A DNA stretch of 23,237 bases from Motiliproteus sp036964625 (GCA_036964625.1 JBALTG010000072.1:1-23237), one strand, 5' to 3'. Counted from the stretch's first letter, positions 1 to 7,388 are shown. The notes: generated by a model not told the origin, from the sequence alone. Program-made: numbers and translations.

Positions 1-2177
1 TAATCAGCAGCTTGCGGCACATGGCGTGCTCCTCGTGTCCAGGCGTGATAACGCTCTAACCCATTGAATACCCAGGCCGGTGCGTGGGCTCTCTTCCATT
101 CGCCTGCGGCATATTTGTTGGCCTCGGCCCAGGTGGGATAGGCGTGAATAGTGCCAAGAATTTTGTTTAACCCCAGCCCGTGCTTCATCGCCAGGACAAA
201 TTCAGGCAGCATCTCACCGGCGTGATCCCCCACCAGGGTCACCCCCAGAATGCGGTCTTTACCGGGCACGGTCAGTATTTTGACAAAGCCTTTGGTAGAG
301 CTTTCGGTAATGGCGCGGTCCAGATCATCCATGCGGTAGCGGGTGATCTCATAGGCGATGCCCTGCTCGATAGCCTCCTGCTCGTTGATCCCGACCCGTG
401 CCACCTCCGGATCAATAAAAGTGGTCCAGGGGATCACGCGGTAATCGACCTTGAATTTTCGTAACTGGCCAAACAACGCATTAACCGCCGCATACCAGGC
501 CTGATGGGCAGCGGTATGGGTAAACTGGTACGGTCCGGAAACGTCGCCCGCCGCGTAGATGTTGGGATATAGGGTTTCCAGATAGTCGTTGGTGGTGATG
601 GTGCGCTGGGTTTCGATCCCTAGCTCCTCCAGCCCGTAGCCTTCGAGACGCGCCACCCGACCGACCGCGCACAGCAGGTCGTCGAACTCGATCCGCTGCG
701 TTTCGCCCTGATGTTCGAGCACCAGAAACTTGTGCTCGCCGTCGCGCTCGCAGCGTAGCGCGCGATGACCGGTCAGTACCCGGACACCCTCCTGCTCCAG
801 GGTGGTCGCCGCCAGTTCCGAAACCTCTTCATCTTCGCGGATCATGATGCGCGCAGCCATCTCCACCTGCGTGACCTCGGATCCCAGCCGTGCAAAACTC
901 TGGGCCAGCTCGCAACCGATCGGACCACCACCCAGCACCACTAGACGGCGCGGCGCCTCATCTCGTTTGGCAAACTCATCCCACAGGGTATCACTGGTGA
1001 CGTAGCCTACGTCATCCAGGCCAGGCAGCGGAGGTACCATCGGCTGGGCACCCGCAGCGATCACGATGCTGCGGGTGGTGAGCCGGTGGGTGCTGCCATC
1101 GGCGCGCTGAATCTCCACTTCCCAGGGTGTGATGATCTTCGCGTAGCCCTGCTGCACATCGACCCCAAGGCTGGTGTAGCGCTCGATGCTGTCATGAGGC
1201 TCGATGGCCCGGATCACGTCATGCACCCGCGCCATCACCTTGCGAAAGGAGAATGACGGCTGTGCCGCATCCAGGCCGTAGCGGTCGGCCTGGCGCATCT
1301 GTTGCGCCAGTTTGGCGCTCTTGATCAGGGCTTTGCTGGGTACACAGCCAAAGTTGAGACAATCACCGCCCATTTTGTGAGCCTCAACCAGCGTCACCTT
1401 GGCTTTAACCGCGGCCGCAATGTAAGCAGTGACCAGACCGCCGGCACCAGCACCGATGACGACTAAGTTGCGGTCAAACTGGCGCGGGCGCTGCCAGCGT
1501 GCGTAGACACGGCGACGTTGCACCATGCCGAGGATCTTTTTTGCCACTAGCGGAAACAGCCCCAACAGCACCAATGACGCCATCAGTGATGGTGAGAGGA
1601 TCCCGGTTAAGCTCTGCAGTTGCGCCAGTTGGGTACCCGCGTTGACGTAGACCAGGGTGCCGACCAGCATCCCCACCTGACTCACCGCGTAAAAGGTGAG
1701 GACGCGAATCGGGGTCAGCCCCATCAACAGATTGATCACAAAAAACGGCACCACCGGCACCAACCGCAGGGTGAACAGGTAGAAGGCGCCTTCTTTGGCG
1801 ACGCCTTCATTGAACGCCGTCAACCGCTGACCGAAGCGGGCCTGGATGCTATCACGCAGCAGGTAACGGGAAGCCAGAAACGCCAGCAGCGCCCCCAGAC
1901 TGGAGGCAAATGACACCAGCAGAGCTCCCCAGGCCAGGCCAAACAACGCGCCCGCCGCCAGGGTCATGATCGCAGCACCGGGGAGAGACAGGGCGGCTAC
2001 CGCGACATAAATTGCAAAAAAAGCGCCCGTCACCAGCAGCGGACTGGTATCCCGCCAGCGGGTGAACTCCTCAAGCCCTCCTTTAAGTCCGTCCAGGGTC
2101 AGCAACTGGTGCAGATCGAAGTGGAAGAACAGTGCCGCGACCAGGGTAAAAACAGACAGTAATAGCGCCTTCTTCAT
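1..2177 (-). CDS. TVP38/TMEM64 membrane domain fused to FAD-dependent disulfide oxidoreductase (3' end at window edge)
   Basis: Two-domain protein. Residues 1 to about 225 form a TVP38/TMEM64 (SNARE-associated, DedA-like) membrane domain with several hydrophobic segments and the family-like stretch RLVPVVPFFVINLLMG. From about residue 235 a class-I pyridine nucleotide disulfide oxidoreductase begins: FAD-binding GAGAGG at 242-247 and redox-active pair C273/C278 in CLNFGC followed by VPSK, as in mercuric reductase and dihydrolipoamide dehydrogenase. The substrate is unknown; annotation as mercuric reductase would be unjustified, because no HMA domain or C-terminal vicinal cysteines are visible. 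Start ATG at 2177 follows GAGGAA and overlaps the stop of the upstream small ORF (ATGA). The frame stays open for 725 codons, and the next codon begins TA at the very edge, so the stop may lie one base outside the window. The fusion is known from other gammaproteobacteria; membrane-tethered redox activity is an inference. Confidence 0.9.
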   Translation of the reverse strand, partial: MKKALLLSVFTLVAALFFHFDLHQLLTLDGLKGGLEEFTRWRDTSPLLVTGAFFAIYVAVAALSLPGAAIMTLAAGALFGLAWGALLVSFASSLGALLAFLASRYLLRDSIQARFGQRLTAFNEGVAKEGAFYLFTLRLVPVVPFFVINLLMGLTPIRVLTFYAVSQVGMLVGTLVYVNAGTQLAQLQSLTGILSPSLMASLVLLGLFPLVAKKILGMVQRRRVYARWQRPRQFDRNLVVIGAGAGGLVTAYIAAAVKAKVTLVEAHKMGGDCLNFGCVPSKALIKSAKLAQQMRQADRYGLDAAQPSFSFRKVMARVHDVIRAIEPHDSIERYTSLGVDVQQGYAKIITPWEVEIQRADGSTHRLTTRSIVIAAGAQPMVPPLPGLDDVGYVTSDTLWDEFAKRDEAPRRLVVLGGGPIGCELAQSFARLGSEVTQVEMAARIMIREDEEVSELAATTLEQEGVRVLTGHRALRCERDGEHKFLVLEHQGETQRIEFDDLLCAVGRVARLEGYGLEELGIETQRTITTNDYLETLYPNIYAAGDVSGPYQFTHTAAHQAWYAAVNALFGQLRKFKVDYRVIPWTTFIDPEVARVGINEQEAIEQGIAYEITRYRMDDLDRAITESSTKGFVKILTVPGKDRILGVTLVGDHAGEMLPEFVLAMKHGLGLNKILGTIHAYPTWAEANKYAAGEWKRAHAPAWVFNGLERYHAWTRGARHVPQAAD

Positions 2178-2296
2178 TCGGGGTTCCTCACGTAGGGGAG
2201 CGCAAAGGGTGCGGTCGATCCTGCGATCGATGGTGCTATCAATAGTGCGGTGCTGAGTAGACTCTGTGCCTTCAGGGCTATCATCGGGATAGTCAT
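2174..2296 (-). CDS. 40-aa small ORF translationally coupled to the FAD oxidoreductase
   Basis: ATG at 2296 is preceded by AGGAG with a five-T spacer, a near-ideal ribosome site. The peptide starts MTIPMIALKAQSLLSTALLI, is hydrophobic in its middle, and ends YVRNPE. Its TGA overlaps the ATG of the downstream oxidoreductase in an ATGA, and the downstream GAGGAA ribosome site lies inside its last codons, so translation is probably coupled. It could be a leader peptide, a small membrane or exported peptide, or simply a translational enhancer. I recognise no family. A longer in-frame start at 2359 lacks a comparable ribosome site. Confidence 0.5.
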   Translation of the reverse strand: MTIPMIALKAQSLLSTALLIAPSIAGSTAPFALPYVRNPE

Positions 2297-2606
2297 AAAA
2301 ACTCCTAAAGCTTGGCTGGGGTTTATATATGGGCTTAATGATTTTGTTTCGTTGAGCAATAGTCGTGCGCCAGGGGTGATTCCTTACACCCAAAACAAAC
2401 AATTTCTGCGTGCACACTATCAGCCCGCGACCGAACAGGGAATATCGCCTCACGGTGACCCACAATTAACCTGTGCACGCGTGCAGAGTGGGCGCCCTGC
2501 CGAGCCGAATACGCAGATACAGAGAGAGGGATTGCGCCGCTACCCGAGCGCCCAACTGGGCCGAATAGGATTCGTCGTCATTGGCGCAAAACCCTCCCCG
2601 CCTGAG
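2297..2606. other. Intergenic region between anti-sigma gene and small ORF
   Basis: There is no convincing gene on either strand. On the minus strand an A/T-rich TATATA near 2324-2329 could serve as a -10 for the small ORF and oxidoreductase. Slightly upstream, a TGTAAGGAAT around 2379-2388 resembles the -35 of some ECF promoters, but no -10 could be assigned with confidence. The plus-strand open frame across here has no supporting ribosome site. Confidence 0.4.
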
Positions 2607-2822
2607 TTACGATCGGGGCTCGTCTGAGGATTGCCTGGCGTCGCCTGTATCGGACTTGGCGTAGGCCCTGGCGATCTGCCGTAGAGAGGGCATCTGGGAA
2701 CCAAAATTGCGGCAGCCGGAACACATGGAGATATGCAGTTTGACGGCTATACGCTCTTTCAAGGTGAGTTCGCGCTCCTGTGCATCAGACAGCAAGCGCG
2801 TGGTTTGTTTACAGTTCATCAT
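2607..2822 (-). CDS. Small zf-HC2 zinc-finger protein, probable anti-sigma factor
   Basis: A 71-aa protein with a zinc-binding anti-sigma signature H30-x3-C34-x2-C37 (HISMCSGC), plus C4 near the N-terminus. There is no membrane segment, so it would be a soluble, minimal anti-sigma domain without a sensor part. It starts ATGATG at 2822/2819, overlapping the TGA of the upstream sigma gene, which implies coupled, roughly stoichiometric synthesis. ZAS proteins of this kind bind and silence the ECF sigma encoded beside them; that pairing is inferred from the gene order and the motif. What releases the sigma is not evident; oxidation of the cysteine/zinc site is one possibility. Confidence 0.8.
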   Translation of the reverse strand: MMNCKQTTRLLSDAQERELTLKERIAVKLHISMCSGCRNFGSQMPSLRQIARAYAKSDTGDARQSSDEPRS

Positions 2823-3445
2823 CCGCGTTCTCCCTCGAGGAACCAGTTATTTTCCAGGCAATCGCGCAGCCGCAGCCGGGCACGATGCAGAATCACATGC
2901 AGGTTACTGACGGAGATCTGCTCCGCCTGACATATCTCGTCACTCTCCAGCTCCAGAAACTCGCGCATCATGAACACCCGTGATTGTGTTTCCGGTAAAC
3001 CATTCAGGCAGGCTTCGAACACCCGCCAGAACTGCTGACTACGGGCCTCTTCGGCGGGCTGACTCCAGGCCCCGGGACGCTCTTCGGCGAGCCAATGACC
3101 ACGGCCATCGAACAGCGCGTCTGCGGCCTCATTGCTGTCGTCGTCACCGAGCAGCCGACTGGCTTCCACCAGGCGTTGCCGGCGCCGCAGGATATCGATG
3201 ATTTTGTTGCGCAGAATCGCAAATACCCAGGTTTTCAGAGCTGCGCGCCGAACAAAGGAGTGCACATTTTTGAGCGCGCCCATCAGGGCCTCCTGTACCG
3301 CCTCCTCCGCCAAGGATTTATCCCCGAGCTGGAGTACGGCAAACTTGAGCATCTGCGCGCGCAGCTCCTGCAGATACACCGGATCGGCCAGAGGCGGCAA
3401 TGCATCCGGCTCGAGATTGCTGGCGCAGGCGTCAGTTTTATTCAT
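2819..3445 (-). CDS. ECF-subfamily RNA polymerase sigma-70 factor
   Basis: A 208-aa protein with sigma region 2 at about residues 28-95 (LGDKSLAEEAVQEALMGAL; then TWVFAILRNKIIDILRRR for -10 recognition) and region 4 at about 138-196, with an HTH around ISVSNLHVILHRARLRLRDCL where the -35 is read. The length is normal for an ECF factor. I chose ATG 3445 because longer in-frame starts would translate a 13-bp DNA repeat array upstream, and the conserved domain begins only about 28 residues after this ATG. It overlaps the zinc-finger gene downstream by 4 bp. Targets are unknown; the same-strand small ORF/oxidoreductase pair is a reasonable candidate. Group assignment within ECFs was not possible. 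Confidence 0.9.
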   Translation of the reverse strand: MNKTDACASNLEPDALPPLADPVYLQELRAQMLKFAVLQLGDKSLAEEAVQEALMGALKNVHSFVRRAALKTWVFAILRNKIIDILRRRQRLVEASRLLGDDDSNEAADALFDGRGHWLAEERPGAWSQPAEEARSQQFWRVFEACLNGLPETQSRVFMMREFLELESDEICQAEQISVSNLHVILHRARLRLRDCLENNWFLEGERG

Positions 3446-3515
3446 GAAGTCGGTCCCGGGTTCGCGGTGTAATTGGTAATGGCCCGCAATCTCAGAGCTG
3501 GGCCTGTGACACATT

Positions 3516-3584
3516 GTAACCCGATGCCGTAACCCGATGTCGTAACCCGATGTCGTACTCCGACAGATGCTATAACCCGATGCC
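3516..3584. repeat. 13-bp direct repeats upstream of the ECF sigma gene
   Basis: Three contiguous units of GTAACCCGATG(C/T)C occupy 3516-3528, 3529-3541 and 3542-3554. A diverged fourth unit (ATAACCCGATGCC) ends at 3584. The partial motif ACTCCGACA is interspersed at 3557 and again after 3584. The array lies between the sigma start and any upstream promoter, so it would fall in the leader or promoter region. Confidence 0.75.
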
Positions 3585-3782
3585 ACACTCCGACAACCGC
3601 AGCGATGTTCTTGATAAAACCACTGCAACGAGGACAAATCCAGCCAACAGAAAGCACCCCACTCAACGCTGATTTATAACTTACAGCGACTATTCAGTCG
3701 GGGCAGCACCACAGGCTCTTACACTTTTTTGAAAAAATGTTAACCCACCGTCACATGCGTGCACCTGATTGTAGTGGCAGAT

Positions 3783-3984
3783 GTCGGGATCGAATGCGCC
3801 GCCCCTCAATATCCGCAATTTCAAGCTTGGGTTGGTATGTATTCCGACCTGGGTGCTCCCTATGTCAGGCTGAAGCCCGACCCACAAAATCCGCATTTAT
3901 GTGTGGGGTGGGTCGATGCTTCGACCTACAGGTACGCGCCTAAGTCGGGATCGGATGCGCCGCCCCTCAACACCTCGGAGGGGC
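3783..3984. repeat. Paired 27-bp direct repeats with REP-like palindromes
   Basis: A 27-bp sequence (GTCGGGATCGAATGCGCCGC and onward) at 3783-3809 recurs at 3944-3970 with one mismatch. Between them is an imperfect palindrome GTCAGGCTGAAGCCCGAC (3862-3879), and the second copy runs into a 7-bp GCCCCTC/GAGGGGC hairpin (3962-3984). This is the style of dispersed REP or degraded insertion repeats. The rest of 3446-4037 holds no gene that I can support. Confidence 0.65.
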
Positions 3985-4048
3985 AATGAAGAGGCAAAGA
4001 ATGGGAACAATTTGAATACAGTAAAATGTCTACGTCCTTAAACGCAAA

Positions 4049-4076
4049 AAGCCAAATCAAATAAATGACTTGGCTT
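4049..4076 (-). terminator. Rho-independent terminator of the outer tRNA fragment
   Basis: The stem AAGCCAAATCA / TGACTTGGCTT has one mismatch. On the minus strand it is followed by TTTTTGCG. It is a diverged copy of the hairpin at 4142-4169. Confidence 0.75.
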
Positions 4077-4087
4077 AGTTATTTCAT

Positions 4088-4132
4088 TGGTAGCGGGGGC
4101 AAGAGCCGAACTGATGACCTTCGCCGGGGGTT
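4088..4132 (-). pseudogene. tRNA 3' fragment (outer copy)
   Basis: The minus strand reads from AACCCCCGGCGAAGG to CCCCCGCTACCA: variable region, T arm and acceptor 3' strand of the neighbouring initiator tRNA. The T loop is altered (TTCGGCT instead of TTCGAAT). No D arm, anticodon stem 5' side or 5' acceptor strand is present, so it cannot make a tRNA. Confidence 0.8.
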
Positions 4133-4141
4133 AAACGCAAA

Positions 4142-4169
4142 AAGCCAAATCATATTAATGATTTGGCTT
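4142..4169 (-). terminator. Rho-independent terminator of the inner tRNA fragment
   Basis: A perfect 12-bp stem AAGCCAAATCAT / ATGATTTGGCTT with a four-base loop. On the minus strand it is followed by TTTTTGCG. Confidence 0.8.
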
Positions 4170-4180
4170 AATTATCTCGT

Positions 4181-4245
4181 TGGTAGCGGGGGCAAGATTC
4201 GAACTGATGACCTTCGCCGGGGGTTATGAAGAGCGAGCCCGAGGC
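4181..4245 (-). pseudogene. tRNA 3' fragment (inner copy)
   Basis: It shares the T arm TTCGAAT and CCCCCGCTACCA exactly with the intact tRNA at 4308-4384 and retains a CAT at the anticodon position. It carries a six-base CCGGCG insertion after the anticodon side and a scrambled anticodon stem 5' side. The 5' half is missing, so this is a non-functional partial duplicate. Confidence 0.8.
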
Positions 4246-4265
4246 TTTTTTCCGTAAAACGAAAA

Positions 4266-4297
4266 AATCCAAATCAAGCAAGTGCTTGATTTGGATT
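4266..4297 (-). terminator. Rho-independent terminator of the initiator tRNA gene
   Basis: A perfect 15-bp stem AATCCAAATCAAGCA / TGCTTGATTTGGATT with a two-base loop, followed on the minus strand by a run of T. It starts 10 bases after the CCA end of the tRNA. Confidence 0.9.
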
Positions 4298-4307
4298 CTA
4301 ATTTCAT

Positions 4308-4384
<77 letters not shown>

Positions 4385-4398
4385 TCAACGTGGGGCGT

Positions 4399-4427
4399 AT
4401 AATAAAGAGGTATCTCTCGGCGGTCAA
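4399..4427 (-). promoter_or_regulatory. Sigma-70 promoter of the initiator tRNA
   Basis: The minus strand reads TTGACC (4427-4422), a 17-bp spacer, then TATTAT (4404-4399), ending 14 bp before the mature 5' end of the tRNA. The bases after the -10 are GC-rich (ACGCCCC), as is usual for stringently controlled stable-RNA promoters. Confidence 0.85.
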
Positions 4428-4495
4428 GTACTTAGTACGCTAATACCATTCTGGCCTGACCCGCTCCAGCACGGTCTCTACCCCGGTGGGGAAAA

Positions 4496-4549
4496 TGTCT
4501 CAAATCGGTCTTCCCCTCGCTACGACCAGTCAAGTCCGACAGGCTGCTA
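4496..4549. mobile_element. Truncated MITE end
   Basis: About 54 bp match one end of the intact MITE at 18031-18198 in reverse orientation, through CTCAAATCG, CCCTCGCTACGA and the terminal AAGTCCGACAGGCTGCTA. The other end is absent. It abuts the transposase fragment that follows. Confidence 0.7.
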
Positions 4550-4552
4550 AAG

Positions 4553-4680
4553 ATGGCAATCAACCACGAGCATCTTCCCCCGGTATTTAGCGGAGTTCTG
4601 CTATCGCTTCAACAGACGTTTCGAGCTGGACAGAATGTTGCTCCGATTTTTCTTCATTGCAGTCAAACAGGCGGAAGTAG
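4553..4680 (+). pseudogene. C-terminal remnant of an IS1595-type (ISXO2-like) transposase
   Basis: The frame INHEHLP is followed, after one extra C in the run at 4577-4581, by RYLAEFCYRFNRRFELDRM and an LRFFF segment. LAEFCYRFNRRF is the typical end of the DDE domain in IS1595-family transposases. All upstream catalytic regions are missing and the reading frame is broken, so it is inactive. The identification rests on motif memory. Confidence 0.6.
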
Positions 4681-4795
4681 GGGGCGGATGGATCACCTCG
4701 TTCTGGTCCAGCAGGGTGAACTTGCCGTCGCGCTCAAGAATGCGCTGGATAACGAACGAGTATGGCCCGCGCCTTAAACAAGGAGGTCATCGCAG

Positions 4796-4818
4796 TTATG
4801 CACAATAACTGTGGATAA
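4796..4818. promoter_or_regulatory. Pair of convergent DnaA boxes
   Basis: TTATGCACA at 4796-4804 fits the TTATNCACA consensus. TGTGGATAA at 4810-4818 is the reverse complement of the strongest box, TTATCCACA. They are separated by 5 bp. No replication gene or AT-rich unwinding element is next to them, so their function is open. Confidence 0.5.
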
Positions 4819-4819
4819 C

Positions 4820-5448
4820 TATGTGGGGAGTCCAAGGTGAGGGCGCTGCAAGTCCCGGGCTACGTAGTCTCGCCGGTAGCGTGTGTTTTTTGTGCAGTTG
4901 CGGAATTGGGCGCGGGTTGTTGAGAACAAGAGGTGCTTTTGGGGCGCTGAGGTAGCGGCAGTCTGTCCGCCAATGCGGTTTAATCTGTGTTTAGTGGCTT
5001 TCTCTCTGTTTGGCGAGCGGTTCTGGACAGACCACCTGTCTGGGTCGCCAGGCTAGCGAGAATGCTGCGCCGCAGAGCCGGAGCGCCATACAATGCTAAG
5101 CCCGCTGCAGCTCGAGCTACATTGGCACAGGGTCTCGGTGCAGATGAGATACTGTTTGGCCCTGAGAAGCTGCGGGGCATGATGACCGGCATTTACAAAG
5201 CCATCCTGATGCAACAGCTGCAAGCGGTCATGAAAGGCGTCGAGGGTGTGGCATTCGGCTTTACGAATTGATCTCATAGTCATGTTTTTATAATTATTGT
5301 ATTTTAGGCTAACTAATATAACTAAATCAGGCATCTTATCTAATGAATATTTTTCATGCTGCCCGCGTGAAATTCTTACAAGGCCAAGGCCAAGGCCAAA
5401 AGCTGGCTGTGTTGCCGATGCTTAAGATACTGCGTCACAGCATCCATT
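4820..5448. other. Long non-coding stretch, no supported gene
   Basis: An open frame at 4987-5271 (+, 94 codons) has no ribosome site and no recognisable domain; its last 46 codons look more protein-like and could be a gene remnant. 5270-5350 is strongly AT-rich. A triplicated AAGGCC occurs at about 5380-5397. Nothing else could be assigned. Confidence 0.4.
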
Positions 5449-5575
5449 AAGGAGCCTGCCGGACTTAACCTTGATCTACTGGCAACCGCGTCTGCGTCGC
5501 GCTCTCTCCTGGGTCCATGCCGCCGTGCGGAAAATCCGGGCCTGATCAGCTAGCTATTTGTCCATCGCCCCCCCC
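5449..5575. mobile_element. Second truncated MITE end
   Basis: AAGGAGCCTGCCGGACTTAA at 5449 onward, followed by TGATCTACTG, matches the opposite end of the 18031-18198 MITE in reverse orientation. Similarity fades after about 5482, with an echo around AAAATCCG at 5531. Only one terminal repeat is present. Confidence 0.55.
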
Positions 5576-5590
5576 ACAAAAAAATAAAGT

Positions 5591-5692
5591 CTGCCGCAGT
5601 TGCATGGAGCTGCTTTCTTTTGTGACTCGCGATGGTCTTCGGCCTATGTGGGCGCATCCTTACGTTTCCTATTAATAACCCGTCGGGTTAAT
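5591..5692. repeat. Hairpin-rich 100-bp repeat, copy 1
   Basis: Begins CTGCCGCAGTTGC and ends GGGTTAAT; it aligns end to end with 8668-8767. It can form three stem-loops: GCAGTT/AGCTGC, a TTCG-capped arm in the middle, and AACCC/GGGTT at the end. No coding frame is supported. Confidence 0.7.
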
Positions 5693-5909
5693 AGAATGCA
5701 TTTAACTCAGGCTCGACTATTCGCGACGACTGCGTCGTGCATCTATCTATAACCAGTAGTCAGTAGTCAATAAGCTTTCGGTATTAGACCCCAGTGTCGT
5801 ATCGGGTAGAATGTCGCGCCTTACCGCCCCGCCCGGGGTCATAAATGCTCCACAAGAGCGAAATTTTATCTAAAACGGCACCCTACAGGGCGCCTTCTGG
5901 GAGTTATCT

Positions 5910-7229
5910 ATGCCGGCCAACCCTGTTGCGCTGTTACCCTTGCTACTGTTTCTGACGATTTTTATCGGCAGCGGCCTGTACTACCAATCTGAGGCGGTGG
6001 AGTTCGCCTTCTATCAGGTGCAGGCGCCGGTGGCGATTCTCCCTGCGATTGTGCTGGCCATCGTGCTGGCCCGGGGGACGCTGAACCAGCGGATCGAGAC
6101 CTTTATCCGTGGCGTTGGTGATTCCACAATCATCACCATGTGTCTGATCTACCTGCTGGCTGGCGCCTTTGCTGCGGTGGCCAAGGCGGTGGGTGGGGTC
6201 GATGCAACGGTGAACCTCGGTCTCAGCCTGATTCCGGGGCAGCTGGTGCTGCCGGGCCTGTTCGTGATCACCGCGTTCATCGCCACGGCCATGGGCACCT
6301 CTATGGGTACTATCGCGGCGCTGGCGCCGATCGCGGTGGGGGTGGCCGATGCCACCGGGCTGTCGCTACCGCTCTGCGTGGGTACCGTGATTGGGGGAGC
6401 GATGCTGGGTGATAACTTGTCGATCATCTCCGACACCACTATCGCCGCGACCCGCACTCAGGGCTGTGAGATGCGCGACAAATTTCGTATGAATCTGGTC
6501 ATTGCCCTTCCGGCGGCGTTGTTGACGCTGGTGTGGTTGTTTTTGCAGGGCGAGGGCAGTGCCGTCCCGTCCGGCGACTATCAGTTGATCCGGGTATTGC
6601 CCTATGTGGCGGTTTTTATGCTGGCGCTGGCGGGGCTGAACGTGATGTTGGTGCTATTCAGTGGCATTGTGCTGGCGGGCGTGGTGGGGCTGGTCGGTGT
6701 CGAAGCCTACAGCCTGGCGCAGCTGTCTAAGGATATCTACGCGGGCTACAGCGGCATGCAGGAGATTCTGCTACTGTCGCTGCTGATCGGCGGCCTCGGG
6801 GCGCTGATGGCCTCCGAAGGCGGGTTGGCGTTTCTGGCCCGCTGCGTCGATCGCCTGACCCGGGGGCTACAGCGTCGAGGACAGCAACAGCGGGCCGGTG
6901 AATTGGGCATCAGCGGTGCGGTGGCGCTCATCAATCTCTGCACCGCCAACAACACGGTGGCGATTCTGATCAGCGGGCCGCTGGCTCGCGATATCGCCGA
7001 GCGACAGGGCGTGGATGCGAGGCGTTCCGCCAGCCTGCTGGATATCTTCTCCTGCGTGGCGCAGGGGCTGCTGCCCTACGGTGCCCAGGTGCTGCTTGCG
7101 TCCTCCATCGCCGGGCTGTCGCCACTGCTGCTAATCGGCCAGATCCACTACTGCTGGATGCTGGGGCTGGCGGCGCTGGTGACGATTGCGCTCGGCCCTG
7201 TCCGTCGTCTCGCACCGCGTGTGGCGTAA
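5910..7229 (+). CDS. NhaC-family Na+/H+ antiporter
   Basis: A 439-aa hydrophobic protein with about 11-12 predicted membrane segments. The conserved loop GGAMLGDNLSIISDTTIAAT (residues 162-181, with D168 and D175) and the second-half counterpart NNTVAILISGPLARDIAE are characteristic of the NhaC/ion-transporter superfamily (COG1757 type), which exchanges cytoplasmic Na+ or substrate anions for external protons. The start is ATG 5910, with GGGAG at 5899-5903 and a 6-nt spacer. An imperfect hairpin (GGCACCCT/AGGGCGCC, 5877-5894) sits just upstream of the ribosome site and could influence translation. It is a single-gene unit; the gene-poor flanks on both sides suggest it is an isolated island of coding sequence. 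Exact substrate is uncertain. Confidence 0.85.
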   Translation: MPANPVALLPLLLFLTIFIGSGLYYQSEAVEFAFYQVQAPVAILPAIVLAIVLARGTLNQRIETFIRGVGDSTIITMCLIYLLAGAFAAVAKAVGGVDATVNLGLSLIPGQLVLPGLFVITAFIATAMGTSMGTIAALAPIAVGVADATGLSLPLCVGTVIGGAMLGDNLSIISDTTIAATRTQGCEMRDKFRMNLVIALPAALLTLVWLFLQGEGSAVPSGDYQLIRVLPYVAVFMLALAGLNVMLVLFSGIVLAGVVGLVGVEAYSLAQLSKDIYAGYSGMQEILLLSLLIGGLGALMASEGGLAFLARCVDRLTRGLQRRGQQQRAGELGISGAVALINLCTANNTVAILISGPLARDIAERQGVDARRSASLLDIFSCVAQGLLPYGAQVLLASSIAGLSPLLLIGQIHYCWMLGLAALVTIALGPVRRLAPRVA

Positions 7230-7248
7230 CTCAGGGCGGACTGGCTAG

Positions 7249-7273
7249 GCGGCCGCGCTTTTGACGCGTCCGC
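7249..7273 (+). terminator. Possible terminator hairpin after the antiporter gene
   Basis: The 9-bp stem GCGGCCGCG / CGCGTCCGC has one mismatch and a 7-base loop, 20 bp after the stop. There is no T-run, so if it acts it would be as a stabilising or factor-dependent end. Confidence 0.3.
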
Positions 7274-7388
7274 AGGCCGGTGTAACCTGTAGGTCAGGAA
7301 GCAACAGCTCCTTGCCGTGTCGAAACATCGCCGGGACCGAGCTTGCTGGCGGTGAGCCGTAGACAAGACCAGCAGGAGCATCGGATGG

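Larger units (their letters stand above)
4038..4223. repeat. Tandem 93-bp repeat, each unit a tRNA 3' fragment plus terminator
   Basis: Units 4038-4130 and 4131-4223 begin with the same TTAAACGCAAAAAGCC and line up over their whole length. Read on the minus strand, each unit is a 3' half of an initiator-type tRNA, ending CCA, followed by a short spacer and a hairpin with a T-run. The intact tRNA gene and its terminator lie next to them at 4266-4384. Confidence 0.85.

Noticed and set aside
1..2177. Mercuric reductase (merA)
   Set aside because: The C-x4-C active site is shared by the entire family. No HMA domain, no mer genes, and the fusion to a TVP38 domain point to a different, uncharacterised oxidoreductase.
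2250..2627. 125-codon plus-strand frame
   Set aside because: It runs antisense to the small ORF and the anti-sigma end, has no ribosome site, and its composition does not resemble a protein.
3446..3637. N-terminal extension of the ECF sigma factor to 272 aa
   Set aside because: The extension would translate the 13-bp repeat array; the sigma domain fits the start at 3445.
4088..4245. Two additional functional tRNA genes
   Set aside because: Both copies lack the 5' acceptor strand, D arm and a proper anticodon stem; only 3' halves are present.
4987..5271. 94-codon plus-strand frame as a gene
   Set aside because: No ribosome site, no recognisable family and a low-information N-terminal half; at most a remnant.
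7280..7345. Possible signal recognition particle RNA (GGTCAGGAAGCAACAGC resembles the 4.5S apical loop)
   Set aside because: The conserved CCGGAAGG portion of the loop is missing, and the flanks do not form the required long hairpin.
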